In this document: in pieces, positions 34,979-43,622 of the stretch
Layout of the letters: each line of letters begins with the position of its first letter
How positions within the stretch are numbered: the stretch's first letter is position 1
Assembly (NCBI RefSeq): GCF_001625575.1
Contig: NZ_AUXV01000028.1
Location: 1 to 45,533 of the forward strand
Source: Pseudoalteromonas luteoviolacea S2607
GTDB lineage: Bacteria; Pseudomonadota; Gammaproteobacteria; Enterobacterales; Alteromonadaceae
Length of the DNA: 45,533 nucleotides
Reading direction: 5' to 3'
Program-made: the position numbers and the translations under genes
Notes under the pieces: generated by a model
Database searches by the model: none
What the model saw: the letters and a program-made list of their open reading frames with translations, nothing else
What the model was told of the DNA's origin: nothing

Positions 34979-37858
34979 GTGGAAACATTACTTGAACAAA
35001 TAGAAAGCGGAAAACTGTGGCAATTCCCTGGTGGGATCCATCCTCCCGAGCAAAAGTTCGTTTCAAATCAGATTGGTATTGGTAACTTACCGTTACCTGA
35101 ATACTTAGTGCTTCCTCTAAAACAGCACATTGGTGCCAATGGGCAATTACTGGTAAATAAAGGGGAGCATGTTTTAAAAGGGCAAGTACTGACACGCCCA
35201 GGTACCAACTGGTCTCTGCCAATACATGCGCCAACTTCAGGCACAATTACAGACATCAAACCAATGCCTTCCGCGCACCCTTCGGCGATGCCTGAACTGA
35301 GCATAATCTTGACGCCTGACGGCGAAGACAAATGGTGCTCACTTACTTCGAGAGAGTCTATTGAGGACCTAGACAACAAGGCGCTTATTGATATTCTGCA
35401 CCACGCTGGTATCGCGGGTATGGGAGGCGCGGGCTTTCCCACCTATGTAAAAGCGGATAGCGCCAAACAGATCGAGTATTTAGTCGTCAATGGCGTGGAG
35501 TGTGAGCCATACATTACCGCTGACGATATGTTGATGCGTGAACACGCAAAAGAGATCATTTCTGGTATAGAAGTTATGATGTCGATTTTATCTGTGCAAC
35601 GCACGTTGGTTGGTATTGAGGACAATAAGCCACAAGCCATAGAGGCAATGCGAGCCGCAGCCAGTCACAACGATAAAATACTGATCCGCGCTATCCCTAC
35701 TAAGTACCCTTCTGGGGGCGAAAAGCAACTGATTAAAGTACTTACCTCAAAGGAAGTACCAAGCGGTGGTATCCCTGCAGATGTAGGTGTGCTAGTTCAA
35801 AATGTCGGCACCTTATATGCGGTCAGTGAAGCGGTGTATCAAGGCAAGCCGCTGATAGAGCGTGTTGTAACTGTCACAGGCAACACCATCCACACACCGC
35901 AGAATGTTTGGGCATTATTGGGGTCAGAAGTTAAGCACTTATTGCATAGTCAGGGGTTTACACCGGTTGACGATCAACGCGTGATCATGGGGGGACCCAT
36001 GATGGGCTTTACTCTGCCGACCGTAAGGATCCCCGTGGTAAAAACCACCAACTGTATTTTGGCACCAGATAATCAAGAGCTGGCAGTTGCAGGTCAGGAG
36101 CAAGCTTGTATCCGCTGTAGTGCTTGTGCCGATGCCTGTCCACAAACACTGTTACCTCAGCAGTTACAGTGGTTTGCGAAAGGCAAAGAATACGAAAAGT
36201 TAGAAGAATATAATCTATTTGATTGTATTGAATGTGGAGCGTGCTCTTATGTTTGCCCAAGTGAAATCCCATTGGTGCAATACTACCGTGTCGCCAAAGC
36301 TGAGATACGCGAACAAAAGCTAGAGAAAGTTAAAGCCGAACGGGCAAAAGAACGCTTCGAGGCGCGTAAAGCTCGTTTAGAGCGTGAACAAGAAGAAAGG
36401 CAAAACCGTCACAAACGACCAGCTCGCACAGCCCCAGCAAAAGACAAAGCTAAAGTCTCAGAAGCTCTAGAAAGAGTTAAAAGCAAACGACCAGAGCAAT
36501 CTGCTGTACAAGCCGCTATTGAACGCGCAAAAGCGAAGAAAGCTGACGGTGATACATCGACGCTTGAGCCAGATAATAGTGCCGTCGCACTAGAGCGTGC
36601 TAAACGTAAAGAGCAAGCGAGAAAATATAAAGAAGAAAAAGCTCAGTCAAGCGATGATAGCGCATCTAAAGATGCCGTCGCAGCAGCGATAGCGCGTGCC
36701 AAAGCGAAGAAAGCAGCTGCTAAAGCGGCACAAGAAACAAATGCACCAGAGCAAAAAGACGCAAAGAAAGCTGCGGTCGCTGCCGCAATTGCGCGCGCCA
36801 AAGCCAAAAAAGCTGGCCAAAGTGAAGCATCAGGTTCTGAGACCGCGGCAACAAGTGATAATGATCCGCGCAAAGCGGCGGTTGCTGCAGCCATAGCTCG
36901 CGCTAAAGCGAAAAAAGCCGCTAAGGCCGATGAAGAGCCGCAGCCGCATTCAGACGAATCTGCCGAACAAGCTGTCGCCGAGCCTGAAGATCCGCGCAAA
37001 GCGGCGGTTGCAGCAGCCATAGCCCGTGCTAAAGCGAAAAAAGCCGCCAAAGCCGCTGAAGAGCCACAGCCGCATTCAGACGTATCTGCCGAGCAAGCTG
37101 ACGCGGAGCCTGAAGATCCGCGCAAAGCAGCGGTTGCAGCGGCCATAGCCCGTGCTAAAGCGAAAAAAGCCGCTAAGGCCGATGAAGAGCCGCAGCAGCA
37201 TTCAGATGAATCTGCCGAACAAGCAGCCGCCGAGCCTGAAGATCCGCGCAAAGCGGCGGTTGCTGCAGCCATAGCTCGCGCTAAAGCGAAAAAAGCCGCT
37301 AAGGCCGCTGAAGAGCCACAGCCGCATTCAGACGAATCTGCCGAACAAGCAGCCGCCGAGCCTGAAGATCCGCGCAAAGCGGCGGTTGCTGCCGCCATAG
37401 CTCGCGCTAAAGCGAAAAAAGCCGCTAAGGCCGATGAAGAGCCGCAGCCGCATTCAGACGAATCTGCCGAACAAGCTGACGCGGAACCAGAAGATCCGCG
37501 CAAAGCGGCGGTTGCTGCCGCCATAGCCCGTGCTAAAGCGAAAAAAGCCGCCAAAGCCGCTGAAGAACAACAGCCGCATTCAGACGAATCTGCCGAGCAA
37601 ACTGACGCGGAACCAGAAGATCCGCGCAAAGCAGCGGTTGCTGCCGCCATAGCCCGTGCTAAAGCGAAAAAAGCCGCCAAAGAAGCAGAGCAACAAACTG
37701 AAGTAAGTGGCAACGCAGAAGAAGCATGCCCACAACCTGATTCAGAAACAGCTCAACTCAGCCCTGAAGACAAAAGAAAAGCGGCAATAAAAGCAGCTGT
37801 TGAGCGTGCAAAAGCAAAGAAACAAGCTCAAGAACAAGAAGGAAATGATCTGTCATGA
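34979..37858 (+). CDS. rsxC: Rnf/Rsx complex subunit C with expanded repetitive tail
   Basis: A 959-residue peripheral subunit, the NADH-interacting end of the complex (E. coli RsxC 740). Residues 1-440 form the conserved core: the N-terminal sandwich domain (FPGGIHPPEQK), the FMN/NADH domain (GIAGMGGAGFPTYVK, NGVECEPYITADD), an SLBB-type region, and two 4Fe-4S clusters starting at C377 (CIRCSACADACPQ) and C416 (CIECGACSYVCPS). From about 445 to the end the protein is an Ala/Lys/Glu-rich helical tail, including seven copies of DPRKAAVAAAIARAKAKKAA (see repeat entry). Such tails occur in gammaproteobacterial RnfC but this one is long. GTG start with AGAGG upstream. It overlaps rsxD by four bases. 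Confidence 0.95.
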   Translation: METLLEQIESGKLWQFPGGIHPPEQKFVSNQIGIGNLPLPEYLVLPLKQHIGANGQLLVNKGEHVLKGQVLTRPGTNWSLPIHAPTSGTITDIKPMPSAHPSAMPELSIILTPDGEDKWCSLTSRESIEDLDNKALIDILHHAGIAGMGGAGFPTYVKADSAKQIEYLVVNGVECEPYITADDMLMREHAKEIISGIEVMMSILSVQRTLVGIEDNKPQAIEAMRAAASHNDKILIRAIPTKYPSGGEKQLIKVLTSKEVPSGGIPADVGVLVQNVGTLYAVSEAVYQGKPLIERVVTVTGNTIHTPQNVWALLGSEVKHLLHSQGFTPVDDQRVIMGGPMMGFTLPTVRIPVVKTTNCILAPDNQELAVAGQEQACIRCSACADACPQTLLPQQLQWFAKGKEYEKLEEYNLFDCIECGACSYVCPSEIPLVQYYRVAKAEIREQKLEKVKAERAKERFEARKARLEREQEERQNRHKRPARTAPAKDKAKVSEALERVKSKRPEQSAVQAAIERAKAKKADGDTSTLEPDNSAVALERAKRKEQARKYKEEKAQSSDDSASKDAVAAAIARAKAKKAAAKAAQETNAPEQKDAKKAAVAAAIARAKAKKAGQSEASGSETAATSDNDPRKAAVAAAIARAKAKKAAKADEEPQPHSDESAEQAVAEPEDPRKAAVAAAIARAKAKKAAKAAEEPQPHSDVSAEQADAEPEDPRKAAVAAAIARAKAKKAAKADEEPQQHSDESAEQAAAEPEDPRKAAVAAAIARAKAKKAAKAAEEPQPHSDESAEQAAAEPEDPRKAAVAAAIARAKAKKAAKADEEPQPHSDESAEQADAEPEDPRKAAVAAAIARAKAKKAAKAAEEQQPHSDESAEQTDAEPEDPRKAAVAAAIARAKAKKAAKEAEQQTEVSGNAEEACPQPDSETAQLSPEDKRKAAIKAAVERAKAKKQAQEQEGNDLS
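36863..37681 (+). repeat. 126-bp in-frame tandem repeats in rsxC
   Basis: Six full 126-bp (42-residue) units begin at 36863, 36989, 37115, 37241, 37367 and 37493, with a seventh partial unit at 37619-37681. Each begins DPRKAAVAAAIARAKAKKAA and continues with an acidic spacer around EEPQPHSDESAEQ. Units 1, 3 and 5 have ADEE and units 2, 4 and 6 have AAEE, so the array is built of 252-bp dimers. Predicted structure: charged helices with acidic linkers. Older, more diverged copies precede it from about 36450. Confidence 0.93.
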
Positions 37859-38907
37859 AATTAACCATGGCTTCCTCGCCTCACAATCACAGCCTCAAAT
37901 CTGTCAACAAGTTAATGACTTGCGTGATGCTAGCTTGTGTACCTGGCATTTTAGTACAAAGTTACTTCTTTGGAATTGGCGTACTTATCCAGCTCGCTTT
38001 AGCCTTAATTTGTGTCAGCGCGGCTGAAGCTGCAATTCTAAAAGTTCGAAACCGCCCAATCTGGCCAACCTTAAGTGATGGTAGCGCTTGGTTAACAGGG
38101 GTGCTTATAGCTGTGAGTATTCCGCCGCTCGCCCCATGGTGGGTCGTTGTTATAGGCAGTGTGTTTGCAATAATTATTGTGAAACAGTTATATGGCGGGC
38201 TAGGTTTTAATTTGTTCAATCCGGCAATGGCAGCGTACGTATTGCTGCTCATTTCATTCCCAGTACAAATGACTGCATGGCAGCCCATAAATGACTTATT
38301 AGCAGCCCCGCTCTCTTTTGTTGACCAACTAAGCCTAATATTCACAGAGACAACACGAGCAGGCATCACCTTAGATGTTGCTAGGCAAGTCATTGATGGC
38401 GCAACAGGTGCAACCCCACTGGATCATGTGAAAACGGCGGTGTCTCAAAATATGACTACAACAGAAGCCATGGATAACATCGCTTTCAGCCGCTTTGCAG
38501 GCGAAGGCTGGCAGTGGGTAAATCTCGCTTACTTACTGGGTGGACTTTATTTATTAAAAGCAAAAGTGATTAATTGGCATATTCCTGTTGCAATGTTAGC
38601 GTCTTTGAGTATCTGTAGTGCCCTAGGCTTTGTATTTGGAGGACACACAGGACTCGCGTTTCATTTATTGAGCGGTGCAACGATGATCGGGGCTTTCTTT
38701 ATTGCGACGGATCCGGTGTCGGCTTCAACAACCAATTTGGGTCGCTTAATCTACGGTGCTTTGATAGGCCTACTTGTTTATTTAATTAGGCAGTTTGGGG
38801 GTTACCCAGATGCGATTGCATTTTCAGTATTGTTAATGAACATGGCTGTTCCTTTGATTGATCACTATACCCAGCCACGTACTTATGGACATGGAGCTCG
38901 TAAATGA
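37855..38907 (+). CDS. rsxD: Rnf/Rsx complex subunit D
   Basis: A 350-residue membrane subunit homologous to NqrB. About eight to ten helices are visible. The covalent FMN attachment motif is DGATGATPLD, with the attachment threonine at T187, the same position as in characterised RnfD. Other family blocks are LGFNLFNPAMAAYVLLL and HLLSGATMIGAFFIATDPVS. The start overlaps the rsxC stop by four bases (ATGA) and the stop overlaps rsxG in the same way, so the three are translationally coupled. Length matches E. coli RsxD (352). Confidence 0.96.
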   Translation: MKLTMASSPHNHSLKSVNKLMTCVMLACVPGILVQSYFFGIGVLIQLALALICVSAAEAAILKVRNRPIWPTLSDGSAWLTGVLIAVSIPPLAPWWVVVIGSVFAIIIVKQLYGGLGFNLFNPAMAAYVLLLISFPVQMTAWQPINDLLAAPLSFVDQLSLIFTETTRAGITLDVARQVIDGATGATPLDHVKTAVSQNMTTTEAMDNIAFSRFAGEGWQWVNLAYLLGGLYLLKAKVINWHIPVAMLASLSICSALGFVFGGHTGLAFHLLSGATMIGAFFIATDPVSASTTNLGRLIYGALIGLLVYLIRQFGGYPDAIAFSVLLMNMAVPLIDHYTQPRTYGHGARK

Positions 38908-39542
38908 TATTAGCCTCAATGAAGAAAAATGGCGCTATTCTCACCGCATTTGCGCTGGCTACAACAGGAAGCGTGGCGCTAGTGCAGCAATTAACTGCAC
39001 CTCGTATCGAAGCTCAAGAAAAAAACCACCTAATGCAAACGCTGACTCAGGTTATTGCTTCGAATAAGTATAATAATCAACTTTACTTAGACTGTATTGA
39101 GAGCAATGTGCCAGAACTTGGGCCAAATGGCCCGCACCGAATTTACCGTGCAAAGCTCGATGAAAAGCCAGTTGCCTTGCTGGTTCAACATATCACTCCT
39201 GAAGGTTATAGCGGCAATATAAACATACTCACTGCGGTATATGCCAATGCTACTATCGCTGGGGTTCGAATTACGCAGCATAAAGAAACACCCGGATTAG
39301 GTGATAAAGTAGAAACCAAGAAATCTGATTGGGTTTATTCATTTAATGAACAACAAGTCACAAGTGACAATGACGTCCGCTTTAATGTTAAAAAAGATGG
39401 CGGTGTATTCGATCAGTTTACTGGCGCAACAATCACACCAAGAGCGGTAGTCAAATCTGTAAGCTCAGCCACATGGTATGCACACCAAAACTTTGATGCG
39501 CTCTTTGCGCAAGACAACCTATGCCAGCAGGAGACGCTATGA
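38904..39542 (+). CDS. rsxG: Rnf/Rsx complex subunit G
   Basis: A 212-residue subunit anchored by one N-terminal helix (about 10-30) with a periplasmic FMN-binding domain. The covalent flavinylation motif is TGATIT at 173-178, with FMN expected on T178. The [12 protein letters not shown] block is the other family hallmark. Flavin transfer requires an ApbE-type enzyme encoded elsewhere. Length agrees with E. coli RsxG (206). ATGA overlaps on both sides join it to rsxD and rsxE. Confidence 0.96.
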   Translation: MILASMKKNGAILTAFALATTGSVALVQQLTAPRIEAQEKNHLMQTLTQVIASNKYNNQLYLDCIESNVPELGPNGPHRIYRAKLDEKPVALLVQHITPEGYSGNINILTAVYANATIAGVRITQHKETPGLGDKVETKKSDWVYSFNEQQVTSDNDVRFNVKKDGGVFDQFTGATITPRAVVKSVSSATWYAHQNFDALFAQDNLCQQETL

Positions 39543-40237
39543 GTGAGTTCAAAACCCTAGCACACGAAGGGCTATGGAAAAATAATGCAGCCTTAGTACA
39601 GCTACTGGGCTTGTGTCCCCTGCTCGCTGTAACCAGTACAGTGACTAATGCGCTCGGTTTAGGAATAGCGACCTTACTTGTTTTAGTTGGTTCAAACGTG
39701 ACAGTCTCAGTCGTCAGAAATTGGGTACCAAAAGACATTAGGATCCCTGTATTTGTCATGATCATTGCCGCATTTGTAACTATCATTGAATTATTAATGA
39801 ATGCTTATACCTTCGGCCTCTATCAATCATTGGGGATCTTTATTCCTCTGATTGTGACTAACTGCGCCATTATTGGACGAGCAGAAGCCTATGCATCGAA
39901 AAACTCACCACTACTGTCAGCATGGGATGGCATCATGATGGGGCTGGGATTTGCTGCTGTACTGGTGATTTTAGGGGCGATGCGTGAATTAATTGGCCAG
40001 GGGACGCTATTTGATGGAGCAGAATTGCTCTTGGGCGAATGGGCAACAATGCTGCGTATTTCAATCATCGATTTTGATAACCAATTCTTAGTGGCGATAT
40101 TGCCGCCCGGCGCCTTCTTAGGCCTAGGGCTCATCATTGCGGTTAAAAACTATTTTGATGAACGCCAAAAAACGAAAACTCAACCGGATCCAAGCCCCGA
40201 AAAAGCGCCACGCGCACGCGTTACAAGCCTTACTTAA
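39539..40237 (+). CDS. rsxE: Rnf/Rsx complex subunit E
   Basis: A 232-residue six-helix membrane subunit homologous to NqrD and paralogous to RsxA. The start [20 protein letters not shown] and [20 protein letters not shown] is typical; the second half-repeat has [20 protein letters not shown]. The cysteines of the two half-helices face each other to hold the intramembrane Fe-S centre. I chose the ATG at 39539, which overlaps the rsxG stop (ATGA); a frame extension to 39521 adds six unrelated residues. It ends with a basic tail and is followed by a hairpin at 40248-40284, so nth may have its own promoter or be served by read-through. Confidence 0.95.
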   Translation: MSEFKTLAHEGLWKNNAALVQLLGLCPLLAVTSTVTNALGLGIATLLVLVGSNVTVSVVRNWVPKDIRIPVFVMIIAAFVTIIELLMNAYTFGLYQSLGIFIPLIVTNCAIIGRAEAYASKNSPLLSAWDGIMMGLGFAAVLVILGAMRELIGQGTLFDGAELLLGEWATMLRISIIDFDNQFLVAILPPGAFLGLGLIIAVKNYFDERQKTKTQPDPSPEKAPRARVTSLT

Positions 40238-40247
40238 CACAAAAACT

Positions 40248-40284
40248 AAAACACCTACCCAACCGTCAATTGAGTGGGTGTTTT
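40248..40284 (+). terminator. Hairpin after rsxE
   Basis: Arms AAAACACC (40248-40255) and GGTGTTTT (40277-40284) pair perfectly around a 21-base loop that can itself pair ACCCA with TGGGT in an alternative fold. The right arm ends in TTTT. A probable attenuating terminator between rsxE and nth. Confidence 0.6.
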
Positions 40285-40329
40285 AACTAGATGTATTGAC
40301 TATGTCTAATAACTTGCAAGTAAACCGTC

Positions 40330-40962
40330 ATGAATAAAACAAAACGTCTTGAGATTCTCTCGCGGTTACGCGACGACAACCCAAACCCTAAGTCAGAGCT
40401 CGAATACACGACCCCGTTTGAGCTGTTAGTCGCCGTAACCTTATCTGCGCAAGCCACCGATGTAGGCGTGAATAAAGCTACGAGAAAGCTCTTTCCCGTT
40501 GCAAATACCCCAGAAGCCATTGTTGCTCTCGGTGTAGAGGGGCTAAAAGAGTACATAAAAACCATAGGCTTATTTAACTCCAAAGCCAATAATGTACACA
40601 AACTGAGTCAGATACTCATCGACAAGCACGGTTCGGAAGTACCGCAAAACCGCGAAGCACTCGAGGCACTGCCAGGCGTAGGCCGGAAAACCGCAAATGT
40701 CGTATTAAATTGTGCATTTGGTTGGCCAACAATCGCCGTTGATACACATATATTTCGCGTATCCAATCGCACTAAGTTTGCCATGGGTAAAGATGTGGTC
40801 GCGGTGGAAGAAAAGCTCGAAAAAGTAGTGCCTAAAGAGTACAAAGTGGATGTACACCATTGGTTGATCTTGCATGGTCGCTACATATGCACAGCCAGAA
40901 AACCTAAATGCGGTAGCTGTATTATTGAAGACTTGTGTGAATTTAAAGATAAAGCGGAATAA
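40330..40962 (+). CDS. nth: Endonuclease III
   Basis: A 210-residue bifunctional DNA glycosylase/AP lyase that removes oxidised pyrimidines in base excision repair. The helix-hairpin-helix LPGVGRKTANVV carries catalytic K120, and D138 is in VDTHIFRVSNR; both positions equal those in E. coli Nth. The 4Fe-4S cluster ligands are C187, C194, C197 and C203 with C-x6-C-x2-C-x5-C spacing. It follows rsxE as in many gammaproteobacteria. Its stop codon directly abuts the stop of the convergent lrp-type gene. The 3' 240 bp (40723-40962) recur in diverged form at 42237-42476. Confidence 0.97.
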   Translation: MNKTKRLEILSRLRDDNPNPKSELEYTTPFELLVAVTLSAQATDVGVNKATRKLFPVANTPEAIVALGVEGLKEYIKTIGLFNSKANNVHKLSQILIDKHGSEVPQNREALEALPGVGRKTANVVLNCAFGWPTIAVDTHIFRVSNRTKFAMGKDVVAVEEKLEKVVPKEYKVDVHHWLILHGRYICTARKPKCGSCIIEDLCEFKDKAE

Positions 40963-41421
40963 TTAAACTGCTACTTCTAATCCTAATTTATTGGACTGAA
41001 TTACAACTTTAGAATGGAACTTTTTAACGTTTGAATTTGACATTAATAAACGGCGAGATAGTTTATCAAATTCGTTCATATTCTTGACTACGATGATTAA
41101 AACGAAATCAACTTCGCCTGCAGTATAATAAAATTGTTGCACTCGCTTTTCTTGATTAAGGCGTTCGATAAAATCATCTAATGCTTTTTCTCCGCCTTTT
41201 TCCAGACATACATCTACAATTAAAGTCGCAAAACCTTCTAACTTGTCTCGGTCAATTATCGCGACTTCTTTTTTGATAATACCCCAATCTTTAAGCTTTT
41301 TAATTCTTCGCTGACAGGCTGACGCAGACAAACCTATTTGATGACCAATGTCTTCGGTACTGACTCTGCTATCGAATTGAATAATATTTAAAATCTCTCT
41401 ATCAAAATCATCCACGCCCAC
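40963..41421 (-). CDS. Lrp/AsnC family transcriptional regulator
   Basis: A 152-residue regulator. The N-terminal helix-turn-helix (about 1-60) is DDFDREILNIIQFDSRVSTE, then DIGHQIGLSASACQRRIKKL, closely matching Lrp/AsnC. The C-terminal RAM ligand-binding domain contains VQQFYYTAGEVDFVLIIVVK, with the G-x-x-D pattern typical of the amino-acid-binding ridge. It is divergent from the GST gene (41547) across 125 bp, so it probably controls that gene as well as itself. Its stop abuts that of nth with no spacer. Together with the GST gene it occupies the interval between nth and the duplicated nth fragment, which suggests joint acquisition. Confidence 0.92.
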   Translation of the reverse strand: MGVDDFDREILNIIQFDSRVSTEDIGHQIGLSASACQRRIKKLKDWGIIKKEVAIIDRDKLEGFATLIVDVCLEKGGEKALDDFIERLNQEKRVQQFYYTAGEVDFVLIIVVKNMNEFDKLSRRLLMSNSNVKKFHSKVVIQSNKLGLEVAV

Positions 41422-41546
41422 AATCCTTCATATTTTAAAGAATAACGCCTAAAACAATGCACTAAGAAGTTAATTTAGCAGCGATACTAACTTAACTTAT
41501 ACCTAAAATAAACATTGTACTTAGCTGAGAATAAAAAGAGGTTAAA

Positions 41547-42212
41547 GTGAATAGAATTTTATACAGTGGTAATAGGAACGCATCTAGCTGGGCATTTCGC
41601 GCATGGCTGGCTTTAAAAGAGCAAGATATTCCTTTTAAAGAAATTATTGTCGATATTCGTAGACCACAGCGCTGGAGCAACCTAGCAGAAATTGGCAACT
41701 TCTCACCTGCTGCAGCCATCCCTGTTCTAGATGATAATGGATTTATTATTTTTGACTCAAATGCCATCATGGAATACGCCAGTGAATTAGGCACAAACGC
41801 CCTGCTCCCTGAAGATATAAAAGCTCGAGCGAAAGCCAGATCATTAGTGGCATGGCAACATTCAACTTTTGGTCGTATATGTCCTTGTTTATTTTTCGAA
41901 AGTGCCTTTTATCCAGAAAAAAAAGCTTTATCTGATGCCGAAGTAGCTGCAATAGAAAACGTCTATTCGATTTGGGAAGATTCTATTACGCTATTTAAAG
42001 GAAAGTACCTCGTCGGGAACTACTCTTTGGCCGATATTATGTTTGTACCTTCAGTAGTTCGATTTACTTCTCACTATCAACCAGATGAAAGGTGGCCAAA
42101 TGTTCAGAACTGGACAAAAATCTTACTAAGCCGCCCTTTTGTAAAGGAATGGCTAGATGAGGCTTCTCAACTAGAACCCATTTACTTACCTGGTTATAGA
42201 AACGATCCATAA
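41547..42212 (+). CDS. Glutathione S-transferase family protein
   Basis: A 221-residue GST-fold protein. The thioredoxin-like domain has RILYSGNRNASSWAFRAWLA, with the serine region at the active site, NFSPAAAIPVLDDNGFIIFD with the cis-proline IP, and FDSNAIMEYASE, where D-S-N replaces the usual E-S glutathione-binding pair. The helical domain includes YLVGNYSLADIMFVPSVVRF, the GST capping box. It is a paralogue-like relative of the GST at 21901-22554 but clearly diverged. GTG start with AAAGAGG seven bases upstream. Divergent from an Lrp-type regulator. Biological substrate unknown. Confidence 0.88.
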   Translation: MNRILYSGNRNASSWAFRAWLALKEQDIPFKEIIVDIRRPQRWSNLAEIGNFSPAAAIPVLDDNGFIIFDSNAIMEYASELGTNALLPEDIKARAKARSLVAWQHSTFGRICPCLFFESAFYPEKKALSDAEVAAIENVYSIWEDSITLFKGKYLVGNYSLADIMFVPSVVRFTSHYQPDERWPNVQNWTKILLSRPFVKEWLDEASQLEPIYLPGYRNDP

Positions 42213-42236
42213 CCTCTACCTTGACTATCTTTCGAC

Positions 42237-42476
42237 TGGCCAACAATCGCCGTTGATACGCATATATTTCGCGTATCCAATCGCACTAAGCTTGCCATGG
42301 GTAAAGATGTGGTCGCGGTGGAAGGAAAGCTCGAAAAGGTAGTGCCTAAAGAGTACAAAATAGATGTGCACCATTGGTTGGTCTTGCATGGTCGCTTCAT
42401 ATGCACAGCCAGAAAACCTAAATGCGGTAGCTGAATTATTGAAGATCTGTGCGAGTTCAAAGAAAAGACCGAATAA
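42237..42476 (+). pseudogene. nth: Duplicated 3' fragment of nth with internal stop
   Basis: This 240-bp segment aligns without gaps to 40723-40962 of nth, from codon 132 (WPTIAVDTHIFRVSNRTKLA) to the stop. By eye about 19 bases differ (roughly 92% identity), most of them synonymous or conservative. One change turns the third Fe-S cysteine, C197 (TGT), into TGA. The remaining text encodes IIEDLCEFKEKTE and the original stop. There is no start codon or upstream part of the gene, so it cannot produce a working enzyme. It lies 24 bp after the GST gene. The homology begins abruptly, as expected for a recombination junction. Confidence 0.95.
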
Positions 42477-42539
42477 AGCGTATAGCTTGCAGTAGAAAAC
42501 ATGCTTCCACTGCAAGTCGCTCATCGTCTCACTAACCAA

Positions 42540-43214
42540 TCACCTTTCATTTAATAGCCGCCTAGCGTCGACAAACTTTCTTACCAGTAAGCTCTTTCCA
42601 AGCGTGTGGGTTAATTGGTGATACCAGCCGGTAAACAATACTCTCAGCAGCCAATAAAAAAGAATGCCTATCATTAAGTAAATCAGCGCGTTGCTATCAA
42701 TAAAATCAGGCCAGCTATCCGATGTGTTCGCCGAGAAAGACATGACCGCCCCTAACATTGCGTAACACGCTCTCCATGTATGTCTGACTATACGGTGCTT
42801 TCCTGAAATACCACCATTTATGATCATCTTGAGATCTAAACAGGCGGACATTGCAGCTACAGAGGCATGAATCGTCAAAATCATTTTAAAGGTTTCTGGA
42901 ATATCGGCAGTAGACACAAAATAAAAAAGGCTGATACTGACATAGGTAATAAGACACATAGACAGTATGTCAAATATCCCTACTGTGTTCTCTTTTCTTA
43001 ATACCACGGCCCACGCAGTCACACCATAATAAAAAGTCAACATTGCCATAGTCGCTCCACCATTGAGCAATGCTGCTGTCCCAGCCATAACTAACATTGT
43101 TAAGAAAAAAAGACTTCCAGACCATCTGTGCTTAGTTTTTCCCTTCGCAAAACTTAAAGCCCCTATACCAAACAACAACAACAATGAACCCGCTATAATA
43201 TGTAACGTAAGCAT
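42540..43214 (-). CDS. DUF2306-like multi-pass membrane protein
   Basis: A 224-residue integral membrane protein with about six to seven hydrophobic helices (e.g. LHIIAGSLLLLFGIGALSFA at the N-terminus, LFFLTMLVMAGTAALLN next). The first helix pair with H-I-x-x-G and a K-x-x-x-HRWSG loop, and a later HTWRACYAM, resemble predicted DUF2306-type or cytochrome-b-like membrane proteins, but I do not recognise it with certainty. Histidines near membrane edges (H6, H29, H-R-I-V-R-H) could bind haem or metal; this is speculation. It lies downstream of the nth remnant on the opposite strand and has its own upstream region. Confidence 0.65.
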   Translation of the reverse strand: MLTLHIIAGSLLLLFGIGALSFAKGKTKHRWSGSLFFLTMLVMAGTAALLNGGATMAMLTFYYGVTAWAVVLRKENTVGIFDILSMCLITYVSISLFYFVSTADIPETFKMILTIHASVAAMSACLDLKMIINGGISGKHRIVRHTWRACYAMLGAVMSFSANTSDSWPDFIDSNALIYLMIGILFYWLLRVLFTGWYHQLTHTLGKSLLVRKFVDARRLLNER

Positions 43215-43587
43215 TATACCTCCTTGTATATTATTTAACGTGCTAAATTAGCAGCGCCTCAGCCAAATGGGTTTGACTACACAAATGCGGCCTAACAATT
43301 TGTTCAATAACAACCCAAATGTTAACCACTAATTGCGGTTATAAAGTGACATAGTGTTGATATTCTGAATACCACTGAAATGTTACAAAACGTTATGTGT
43401 AGTCGTGCTAAGGAAATTTAATGACCTGCTGCAAATTCATTATACTGTGAACATGTGTATGACTTTAAGCAAAAGCCTCTCCCCGTATAAACACATCTAC
43501 AAAATCTATGTCGTCGCGATGGTCACTTTGATCTGACAATGACACTGTGACTGTTCTGCTTTGGTGAAAGACAGGGTGCGCTGGAAA
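43215..43587. other. Intergenic region between the membrane protein and Aer-like genes
   Basis: Around 370 bp without a supported gene. Frames on both strands are short and lack ribosome binding sites. It should hold the promoter of the 42540-43214 gene. The remainder up to 43622 is the terminator of the receptor gene. Confidence 0.45.
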
Positions 43588-43617
43588 AAGTATGGCTTTA
43601 TCACAAAAGCCATACTT
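43585..43617 (-). terminator. Rho-independent terminator of the Aer-like gene
   Basis: Perfect 12-bp arms AAGTATGGCTTT (43588-43599) and AAAGCCATACTT (43606-43617) with a 6-base loop. On the minus strand the stem is followed by TTTTT (plus-strand A run 43585-43589), six bases beyond the receptor stop codon. Confidence 0.93.
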
Positions 43618-43622
43618 ACTAT

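Noticed and set aside
36643..37713. A 356-codon open frame on the minus strand opposite the rsxC tail, rich in Ala/Ser/Cys.
   Set aside because: It is the antisense of the rsxC repeats; the repeat unit happens to lack stops in this frame. Composition is a mirror of the repeat and there is no independent support.
40723..42476. Interpreting the nth duplication as insertion of a transposon or integron cassette.
   Set aside because: No transposase, integrase, terminal inverted repeats or short target duplication are visible; a homologous exchange fits the 240-bp gap-free diverged repeat better.
42194..42539. Minus-strand frames of about 100 codons between the GST and membrane protein genes.
   Set aside because: They are antisense to the duplicated nth fragment; a similar frame exists opposite nth itself (40608-40844).
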